NCBI GenBank assembly: GCA_963827545.1
Contig: CAWHBI010000035.1
Coordinates: forward strand, 106,398 to 170,397
Length of the DNA: 64,000 nt
From: AWTP1-13 sp963827545
GTDB lineage: Bacteria; Pseudomonadota; Alphaproteobacteria; Rhizobiales; Hyphomicrobiaceae
Direction: 5' to 3'
Program-made: the position numbers and the translations under genes
Notes under the pieces: model-generated
Told to the model about the DNA's origin: nothing
What the model saw: the letters and a program-made list of their open reading frames with translations, nothing else
Database searches by the model: none
In this document: positions 54,938 to 64,000 of the stretch, piece by piece
Layout of the letters: each line of letters opens with the position of its first letter
How positions within the stretch are numbered: the stretch's first letter is position 1

Positions 54938-55941
54938 TCGAAAAATGACGGTAATACCTCCCGCCCGAGCAGGTCCACGGTGCGCATCGCTTCCGCGAGC
55001 GTGATATCGCCGAAAGTTATGTCGCAGATGAAATAGTTGGCGCTGGATACCTCCATCTGCTCAGCGATAAACCGCGTTGCGTCGGCCGGCGTGCCCGCGA
55101 ACGCGCCACCGTCGGCGAGCAGCGGCCCGATCTCGCGCGGCAGCGCCAGCGGCAGCTCGCGCCCATGCTGAACCCAAAGAATCTCCATGTGCCGGCGCCA
55201 GCGCCGATACGCCCGCTCGGCGATGCCGAGCGCGTCCTGCGCGTTCTCGGCCAGGACGATATGCCGAATGAGACCGATAAGTGGCGTCGCGTGCGGAGGG
55301 TGACCGAGTGTGCTCCATTCCTGGCGGAAGCGATCGCAGATCCGCCGTGCCGCGGGGGCCGGTTGCAGGGTGGCGATGTTCGCCCCCTCGCGCGCCGGCC
55401 ATACGGTCGCGTCGGGCGTCTGCACGCCGTACCACAGCGGCGGATGGGGCTTCTGCAGCGGCCTCAAAACCATCGGCACGTTCTTGAAATTGTAGAACTC
55501 GCCCGCGAAGTTCAAAACCTCTGACGTCAGACCCTGCCTGATGACCCGCAGCGCCTCCGGGAACTGGCGGGGCGCGTCGGCAGGGTCGATGCCGAAGAAG
55601 CCGACCTCGATCGGCGACACGCCGCGCCCGACCCCCACCTCCAGGCGGCCGCCGCTCATGTGATCGAGCATGCAGATCTCCTCGATCAGTCGCAGCGGAT
55701 GGTAGAGCGGCAGCAGATAGACAAGGGGCCCGAAGCGCAGCCGTTTCGTTCTCTGCGCCAGTGCCGCCAAGAACACGTTGGGCGAGGGAGCAAGGCCCAG
55801 CGGCGTTCCGTGGTGCTCGGCGAGATGATAGGCATAGAAGCCGTGCCGGTCGTAGGCTTCGGCCAGCTTCATGCGGTTCTCGATCTGCTGGCCCAACGGG
55901 ACGCCGCTGTCGTCCATGTGCTCGAACACGCCAAATTTCAT
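54934..55941 (-). CDS. LLM class flavin-dependent oxidoreductase
   Basis: The 335-residue luciferase-like monooxygenase starts MKFGVFEHMDDSGVPLGQQ with the family patterns AEHHGTPLGLAPSPNVFL, LVYLLPLYHPLRLIEE and GRLEVGVGRGVSPIE. GGGGGAGAGC precedes ATG 55941. It would use reduced flavin and O2 to oxidise an unknown substrate. It is divergent from nhaA and convergent with pdxY. Confidence 0.9.
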   Translation of the reverse strand: MKFGVFEHMDDSGVPLGQQIENRMKLAEAYDRHGFYAYHLAEHHGTPLGLAPSPNVFLAALAQRTKRLRFGPLVYLLPLYHPLRLIEEICMLDHMSGGRLEVGVGRGVSPIEVGFFGIDPADAPRQFPEALRVIRQGLTSEVLNFAGEFYNFKNVPMVLRPLQKPHPPLWYGVQTPDATVWPAREGANIATLQPAPAARRICDRFRQEWSTLGHPPHATPLIGLIRHIVLAENAQDALGIAERAYRRWRRHMEILWVQHGRELPLALPREIGPLLADGGAFAGTPADATRFIAEQMEVSSANYFICDITFGDITLAEAMRTVDLLGREVLPSFFD

Positions 55942-55997
55942 GCTCTCCCCCTTCTCGATCGTTGCGTTGATCGACAACTGGCCGGCGGCGCGTCCCT

Positions 55998-57202
55998 ATG
56001 ACACTCGTCCCTGAGGTCCGCGACAAGCTCAAAGGTGCGCTGGCGTTCTTCCATCACGAGGCGGCCGGCGGGCTGGTGCTGCTGGCCGCGGCGGTCGCGG
56101 CGCTCATCGCCAGCAACTCGCCGCTGGCACGGCTCTACGACGGGTTCCTCGATACGCCGGTTGGCGTGCGCATCGGCCCGCTCGCGCTCGACAAGCCGCT
56201 GCTGCTGTGGATCAACGACGGCCTGATGGCGATCTTCTTCTTCCTGGTCGGGCTGGAGATCAAGCGCGAGCTGCTGCGTGGCGAGCTGTCCACCTTCGGC
56301 CAGGCCGCGCTGCCCGCGGTGGCCGCAATCGGCGGCATGGCGGTGCCGGCGCTGATCTACGTCGCCATCAATGCGGGCGATCCGGCGGCTCTGCGGGGCT
56401 GGGCCATTCCATCCGCCACCGACATCGCTTTCGCCGTCGGCGTGCTCGCGTTGCTCGGACCGAGGATTCCGTCCTCGCTCAAGATATTCCTGCTGGCGCT
56501 CGCCATCCTCGACGATCTCGGCTCCATCCTCGTCATCGCCCTGTTCTACACCGAGCATCTGTCGTGGCTTTCGCTGGCGCTCGCGTCCGTGGGCATGGTG
56601 GTGCTCTGGACCCTCAACGCCCGCGGCGTCGCGCGGCTGGCGCCCTATGTGCTGACCGGGATATTCATCTGGGTGTGCGTGCTCAAGTCGGGCGTGCACG
56701 CGACGCTGGCCGGCGTGGTCGTGGCGCTCGCCATTCCGCTGACGAGCCCCGCCGAGGGCCAGCCTTCGCTGCTGGAGCAGCTCGAGGAGAGCCTGCACCC
56801 CTGGGTCGCGTTTGCCGTCCTGCCGCTGTTCGCCTTCGCCAACGCTGGCGTTTCGCTGCAGGGTCTGTCGCTGGCGAAGCTGCTGGAGCCGATCCCGCTC
56901 GGCATCGCCGCCGGGCTGTTCGTCGGCAAGACGGTCGGCATCTTCGGCGGCAGCCTGGATCGCGATCGCGGCCGGCGCTGGCGGCCAAGCCGGAAGGGGC
57001 GACGTGGGCGCAGATCCTGGGGGTCGCCATGCTGGGCGGCATCGGCTTCACCATGAGCCTGTTCATCGGCATGCTGGCCTTCCCCGATCCCGCGCAGGCG
57101 GCGCAGCTGCGGCTCGGCGTGCTGGCCGGCTCGGTGCTCTCGGCGGTGGCGGGCTACCTGGTGCTGGCAGCGTCGAGCCGGCAGCCGCGGCAAGTCTCGT
57201 AG
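55998..57202 (+). CDS. nhaA: Na+/H+ antiporter NhaA; two frameshifts
   Basis: The protein has the NhaA architecture: LLAAAVAALIASNSPLARLYD, NDGLMAIFFFLVGLEIKREL, the key AIPSATDIAFAVGVLALLG (Asp pair with FLLALAILDDLGSILV), HATLAGVVVALAIPL, then FVGKTVGIFG and, after extra bases near 56948 and 56983, AKPEGATWAQILGVAMLGGI and IGFTMSLFIGMLAF. The corrected length is about 400. It expels sodium in exchange for protons. Convergent with ccmG, one base between stops. Confidence 0.94.
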
Positions 57203-57203
57203 A

Positions 57204-57800
57204 TCAGCGCGCTTCGGCCGCGCGGATGGCCGGGATGATCGGCGTCTCCAGCGTCTCGGCCGAGATCGGGCCGACGTGCTTGTAGACGATCTCGCCCCTG
57301 CCGTTGACGACGAAGGTCTCGGGCATGCCGGTGACGCCCCACTCGATGGCCGCCCGGCCGTTGGCGTCCACGCCCACCGCAGCGAACGGGTTGCCGTAGC
57401 GGCCGAGGAAGCGGCGCGCGGCCGCCGCCTGGTCCTTGTAGTTGACGCCGTAGAGGCGCACGCCCGTGCGCTCCTTCAGCGCCACCAGCTGCGGATGCTC
57501 CTGCACGCAGGGCGCGCACCACGAGGCCCAGAAGTTCACGACCGACACCTCGCCCTTGGCGAGGTCGGCGCTGGCGAAGCCGCCGATGGAGCGGGCGCCG
57601 TCGGTCAGGCCATCGAGCGCGGCCAGGTCGATGGCCGGCGCCGGACGGCCGATCAGCGCCGACGGCAGCCTGGAGGGGTCGCCGCTGCGCAGCGCGAAGG
57701 CGAACAGCAGCGCCAGAACCGCGAAGATCGCCAGCGGCCAGACGAGCATGCGCGATCGCTGCGGGCGCGCTTCGGCAGTAGCGATGGTCTTCTCCTGCAT
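57204..57800 (-). CDS. ccmG: Thiol:disulfide interchange protein CcmG/DsbE
   Basis: The 198-residue protein has one N-terminal membrane helix (MLVWPLAIFAVLALLFAFAL) and a periplasmic thioredoxin fold with the WCAPC active site (Cys95, Cys98) and VTGMPETFVVNGRG. It reduces apocytochrome c haem-binding cysteines. It starts five bases after the ccmD stop and shares its operon. No frameshift is seen here. Confidence 0.93.
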   Translation of the reverse strand: MQEKTIATAEARPQRSRMLVWPLAIFAVLALLFAFALRSGDPSRLPSALIGRPAPAIDLAALDGLTDGARSIGGFASADLAKGEVSVVNFWASWCAPCVQEHPQLVALKERTGVRLYGVNYKDQAAAARRFLGRYGNPFAAVGVDANGRAAIEWGVTGMPETFVVNGRGEIVYKHVGPISAETLETPIIPAIRAAEAR

Positions 57801-57805
57801 GCTGC

Positions 57806-57983
57806 TCAGCTCGCATTCCCGCCGCGGCCGGAGCGGCGCCGAACGCCGCGCGCCTCCAGCTCGTCGATCAGCTGCTGCTGCCGGCGGCCGTCGAACAGCA
57901 GCCAGCGCCACGAGCCCCGCGAGCACCAGTGCCACGGCCGCGTAGGAGGCCCAGATGTAGGCGGCGTGCGGTCCAAGGTCCAT
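57806..57983 (-). CDS. ccmD: Haem exporter protein CcmD; one frameshift
   Basis: The start MDLGPHAAYIWASYAAVALV gives the single helix and the second frame gives LLFDGRRQQQLIDELEARG and RRSGRGGNAS, the small basic CcmD tail. One extra base near 57909 separates the halves. The corrected length is 58, the expected size. CcmD stabilises the CcmABCE haem-handling complex. Without correction it would fuse in frame to ccmC and ccmG, which is an artefact. Confidence 0.85.
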
Positions 57984-57988
57984 GGCGC

Positions 57989-58748
57989 TCACTCCGCCGG
58001 CTGGTGCGCCAGGCCGGCGGCGGACTGCACCTCGACCAGCCGCAGCGCCTTGACGCGCCGGCGCAGGATCTCGTTGCGCATGGCCTTCAGGTGCAGCGCC
58101 AGCGAACAGCGCCAGCATGCCCGCCGCCATCACCAGCAGCGGCCACAGCAGGGAGGGGTGGATGGCCGGCATGCCGAGCCGCGACACGCTCGGCTGCTGG
58201 TGGATGCTGTTCCAGTCCACCGAGAACCGGATGACCGGCAGGATGACGATGCCGACCAGGCCCAGGACCGCGGTGAGGTTGGCGGCCAGCGACTCGTCCT
58301 CGATGGAGGAGCGCAGCGCGATCAGCCCGAGATAGAGGAAGAAGAGAATCAGCACCGAGGTGAGCCGCGGGTCCCAGGCCCAGAACGCGCCCCACATGGG
58401 CTTGCCCCACAGCGAGCCGGTGACGAGGCACAGGAAGGTGAACACGGCGCCGATGAGCGCGGCCGCCTTGGCGGAGACGTCGGCCAGCGGATGGCGGAAC
58501 ACCAGCAGGCCGAAGCTGGAGGCCGCCACCAGCGCGTAGCCGAACATGGCGAGCCACGCCGCCGGCACGTGCACGTACATGATCTTGGCGGTGTGGCCCT
58601 GCTGATAGTCGGGCGGCGCCGTGAAGAACGCCATGTAGAGCCCGACGGCGATCAGCACGCCCGCCAGCGCCGAGATCCAGGGCAGCAGGCGCCCCGACAG
58701 CGCCATGAAGCGCGTGGGGTTGGCGAGCCTCTGGGTCAGCGTCTGCAT
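57989..58748 (-). CDS. ccmC: Haem exporter protein CcmC; one frameshift near the end
   Basis: This six-helix membrane protein loads haem onto CcmE. The Trp-rich periplasmic motif reads WGKPMWGAFWAWDPRLTS and there are conserved His in VHVPAAWLAMF and HQQPSVSRLG. One extra base near 58102 displaces the C-terminus; the correct end reads LHLKAMRNEILRRRVKALRL and stops at 57989. The corrected length is 252 residues, typical of CcmC. It ends six bases before ccmD. Confidence 0.93.
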
Positions 58749-58932
58749 GGCGATGGTCTAGGCCTTTGTTCGTGCGGCTGCAAATCAGCTGCCCCTAGTC
58801 CCAAGCAGCGCACAGGACCGACTACCGCGAGAGCCTTGGAGTATCAAGGATCTCGAATACCGCGCGATCACGGCAATCCGAAGAATCGCGAGCGGCCCGG
58901 CGCAGGGCCCTACGCTGCGTCAGCAGAGATAT

Positions 58933-59603
58933 TCATTGCAGCTGAAACCGCAGCGCAGCAGCGGCCGCCAGGGGCGCCAGCACCACGGAGGCCAGCGAGA
59001 TCGCCACCAGGATCAGGAAGGAGGGCATGAAGGCCTCGCTGTCGGCTAGCGCGGCGCCGATCGCCTCGATGCCGAAAATGCAGCGTCGGCACGAACAGCG
59101 GCAGCATCAGCAGGGCCAGCAGCACGCCGCCGCGGCGCGCGCGCAGGGTCAGCGCGGCGCCGATGGCGCCGATGAAGCTGACGGCGGGCGTGCCGGCCAG
59201 CATGGTGGCGACCAGCACGCCATAGGCCTCCAGGCGGCAGGTTCAGCAGCAGGCCGAGCACCGGCGCCAGCACGGTCAGCGGGATGCCGGTGGTGAGCCA
59301 GTGCGCCAGGCTCTTGGCGGCGGCGATGGCCTCCAGCGGCAGCGGGCCGGTGCCAGCACCTCCAGCGAGCCGTCCTCGTAGTCGGTCTCGAACAGGCGGC
59401 CAGCGAGAGCAGCGCCGCCAGCAGCAGCGCCACCCACAGCACGCCGGGCGCGATGCGGGAGAGCAGGTTCAGGTCGGGGCCGAGGCCCAGCGGCAGCATG
59501 GTCACGACGACGAGGTAGAAGCCGAGCGCGACGCCAATGCGTGCCGCCCTCCTTCCAGGCGATGCAGGAGATCGCGGCGCACGAGCTGCCAGAATGCGCT
59601 CAT
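58933..59603 (-). CDS. ccmB: Haem exporter protein CcmB; five indels
   Basis: The pieces give one CcmB permease: SAFWQLVRRDLLHRL, GVALGFYLVVVTMLPLGLGP, LNLLSRIAPGVLWVALL, RLFETDYEDGSLEVLA, SLAHWLTTGIPLTVLAPVLG, VLVATMLAGTPAVSFIGAIG and LASVVLAPLAAAAALRFQLQ. One-base changes lie near 59550, 59401, 59346, 59234 and 59081. The corrected length is about 223. Its ATG overlaps the ccmA stop (ATGA at 59600-59603). It forms the membrane part of the CcmAB ABC transporter used in cytochrome c maturation. Confidence 0.85.
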
Positions 59604-60217
59604 GCGGGCGGCGCCGCCGTGCCCAGATGCAGCTCCCGCGCCCGGTCGAAGCCGAGCGGCATATGCGTGGCCGCAACCACCAGACCGCCGGCGGCGAGGT
59701 GCGCGTTCACGGCACCGGCCAGCATCTCCTGCGCGGCGCTGTCGAGCGAGGCCGTCGGCTCGTCGAGCAGCCAGAGCGGGCGCTCGGCCAGCAGCAGGCG
59801 CGCAAGGCCCAGCCGCCGCTTCTGGCCGGCCGAGAGGTAGCCGGCCGGGATGTCGCGCAGCGCCACCAGCCCGAACGTCTCAAGCGCCGCGTCGAGGCGA
59901 TCCCGCGCGCCGCCCAGGAAGCGGCTCCAGAAGGTGGCGTTCTCGGCCACCGTCAGGCTCGGCTTCACGCGCGTTGGGGTGCCCAACGTAGTGGCACTGC
60001 TCGCTCGAGCGTGTGTCAGGCGGCGCCGCCCTCCAGCCGAATCTGCCCCGCGTCGGGGCGCAGAAAGCCCGCGAGGGTGCGGATGAGCGTGGTCTTGCCG
60101 GCGCCGTTCGGCCCCGTCACCAGCAGCGCCTCGCCCGCATCCACGGCGAACGACAGTCGGCGAACAGCGTTGCGCCCGCCGCGAGCTGGCGCACAACTTG
60201 TCGGCAACCAGCTTCAT
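59600..60217 (-). CDS. ccmA: Haem ABC exporter ATP-binding protein CcmA; three insertions
   Basis: The pieces are MKLVADKL, then (another frame) RLSFAVDAGEALLVTGPNGAGKTTLIRTLAGF with Walker A, then a third frame HYVGHPNA and KPSLTVAENATFW, and the last part YLSAGQKRRLGLARLLLAER with signature and PLWLLDEPTASLD as Walker B. Extra bases near 60195, 60017 and 59972 cancel out, so the end returns to the starting frame. The corrected length is 204. ATP hydrolysis by CcmAB releases holo-CcmE. The acnA gene is divergent, 126 bases away. Confidence 0.87.
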   Translation of the reverse strand: MKLVADKLCASSRRAQRCSPTVVRRGCGRGAAGDGAERRRQDHAHPHPRGLSAPRRGADSAGGRRRLTHARASSATTLGTPTRVKPSLTVAENATFWSRFLGGARDRLDAALETFGLVALRDIPAGYLSAGQKRRLGLARLLLAERPLWLLDEPTASLDSAAQEMLAGAVNAHLAAGGLVVAATHMPLGFDRARELHLGTAAPPA

Positions 60218-60343
60218 GGGACTTTCCCGACCCCAGGCGCGCATATTAGAACGCTTTTATACGGCCTCAATTCCGCCCGCGGCCAGCCTGAGCCGCCATC
60301 GCGCGAGCGCGAACGGCGACGGTTCGCAAGGAGATTGCCGCTC

Positions 60344-63040
<2,697 letters not shown>

Positions 63041-63191
63041 CCTCAACGAGCCCTGGCTGCCGGCGCCTGTCGCGCGTGCACAAACTTTGGACACGTTGTC
63101 TCACCCATTCGTGACTCGCACTTGATCGGCGGAATCCCGATATTCCAGCGCAGTTGGGCAGCACGCTCAAGACTGAAGGACCTGAACGCAC

Positions 63192-63951
63192 ATGCGCCTT
63201 GTCGCGCTCATTGCGCTTGCAACCGGTCTGGTCGGGTTTGCGGACCTGGCCCAGGCTCAAGGTGCGGGCCCGGAAGGCCCGGCCAGCGCATCGTCCACGG
63301 CGCCGAAAGCCGTGGTCGAGCTGTTCACCAGCCAGGGCTGCTCCTCCTGCCCGGCGGCCGACGCGCTGCTGGCGCCTGGCCAAGCGCGACGATGTGATCG
63401 CCCTCTCCCTGCCGGTCGACTACTGGGACTATCTCGGCTGGAAGGACACGCTGGCCAGGCCGAAGTTCAGCGAGCGGCAGAAGGCCTACGCCAAGGCGCT
63501 GGGCGACGGCATGGTCTACACACCGCAGGCGGTGGTGAACGGTGTCATCCACGTCAACGGCAGCGACGAGGACAAGATCGAGCGGGCCATCGAGAAGACG
63601 GCCAAGGTCTTTGCGGCCCCGCGTGCCGGTGCGCCTGTCGGCCGAGGACGGCAGGCTGGTCATCGAGTTGGCGCGGCGCCGCAGGGCGCGCGGCCAAGGA
63701 AGCGACCGTGTGGCTGGCGGTCATCGCCAAGAGCGTGGAGGTGCCGATCACGCGCGGCGAGAACAAGGGCAAGACCATCACCTATTCCAACGTCGTGCGC
63801 GAGCTGATGCCGATCGGCACGTGGAACGGCAAGCCGATGACCGTGCAGCTCGACCGCCACAGCTTCATGCACGGCGGCGCCGATCGCTGCGCCGTGCTGC
63901 TGCAGCAGGGGCGCCGGCCCGATCGTCGGCGCGGCGCTATCACAATTCTGA
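63192..63951 (+). CDS. DUF1223 (secreted thioredoxin-like) protein; four frameshifts
   Basis: From ATG 63192 a signal peptide (MRLVALIALATGLVGFADLA, cleavage near AQA) precedes VVELFTSQGCSSCPAADALLA with a CxxC (CSSC), then in shifted frames LSLPVDYWDYLGWKDTLARP, VYTPQAVVNGVIHVNGS, VWLAVIAKSVEVPITRGENK, LMPIGTWNGKPMTVQLDR and GPIVGAALSQF. Extra bases lie near 63375, 63625, 63668 and 63913. The corrected length is about 251. The family is widespread next to acnA in Hyphomicrobiales; a thiol role is likely but unproven. Confidence 0.85.
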
Positions 63952-63959
63952 GCGGCTCT

Positions 63960-63977
63960 GCCAGATTTAAGTCTGGC
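63960..63977 (+). terminator. Hairpin after the DUF1223 gene
   Basis: GCCAGA (63960-63965) pairs with TCTGGC (63972-63977) around six bases. It lies eight bases after the DUF1223 stop. There is no strong T-run, so it is a weak intrinsic terminator or mRNA end structure at most. Confidence 0.45.
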
Positions 63978-64000
63978 GCCTTGAACCATAGCGGACAAGC

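Noticed and set aside
57204..58748. A single 514-residue CcmC-CcmD-CcmG fusion protein
   Set aside because: Two one-base errors put the three genes in one frame; proper stops and starts for ccmC, ccmD and ccmG are visible in the corrected frames.

Overview
The window reads as a high-GC alphaproteobacterial chromosome, most likely Hyphomicrobiales. This is inferred from gene families and gene order: a pimABCD-type dicarboxylate operon, prkA-DUF444-spoVR, lyase-DUF1737-MaoC next to sdhCDA, and ccmABCD-ccmG beside acnA and a DUF1223 gene. I saw no rRNA, tRNA, CRISPR array, prophage or intact insertion sequence. Most of it looks like ordinary metabolic chromosome, sprinkled with short palindromic intergenic repeats.

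Layout. 0-2 kb: 3' end of hisA, a Uma2-family nuclease gene, hisF. 2.4-7.3 kb: prkA, DUF444 gene and spoVR. 7.4-13 kb (minus): pimA-pimB-pimC-pimD for CoA activation and beta-oxidation of dicarboxylates or fatty acids, with a divergent SDR gene and a GMC oxidoreductase after it. 15.6-18.8 kb: a tonB gene and a ZnuD-like TonB-dependent receptor, divergent, each preceded by a Zur-box-like palindrome. 19.1-24.2 kb: korC-korA-korB, a 2-oxoacid (probably 2-oxoglutarate) ferredoxin oxidoreductase with its NAD(P)H-type flavoprotein. 24.3-27.2 kb: a TAXI TRAP transporter. 27.3-31.9 kb: a decayed higBA remnant fused to a truncated TctC gene, then an RraA-like aldolase, a FadR-type regulator and an IlvD/EDD dehydratase, which looks like a sugar-acid catabolic cluster. 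31.9-34 kb: a ParDE-like pair and two tandem secreted paralogues of unknown function. 34-39.2 kb: FAH hydrolase, M3 peptidase, YqhA-family protein, saccharopine dehydrogenase-like protein and DUF4166. 39.4-42.8 kb: a secreted DsrE-like protein, an orphan TAXI binding protein and a repetitive coiled-coil protein. 42.8-46.8 kb: a NitT/TauT-type ABC importer with two binding proteins. 47-52.8 kb: FAH hydrolase, sdhA-sdhD-sdhC without sdhB, MaoC hydratase, DUF1737 and a citrate-lyase-type C-C lyase. 52.9-57.2 kb: a DAO-type oxidase, a pyridoxal kinase-like protein, a luciferase-like monooxygenase and nhaA. 57.2-64 kb: ccmG-D-C-B-A on the minus strand, then acnA and a DUF1223 gene on the plus strand.

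Data quality. About 40 one-base insertions or deletions break otherwise well-conserved genes, often in G/C runs, with the highest density at 56.9-64 kb. They include genes that should be intact (sdhC, acnA, all of ccmA-D). I therefore treat these as probable sequence errors, give whole-gene spans and state where the frame changes. Only the higBA/tctC chimera at 27.3-28.5 kb looks like real decay.

Functional theme: oxidation of dicarboxylates, aromatics or fatty acids to acetyl-CoA and the TCA cycle (pim, kor, sdh, acnA, lyase/MaoC), solute import by TRAP and ABC systems, zinc acquisition, and cytochrome c maturation.
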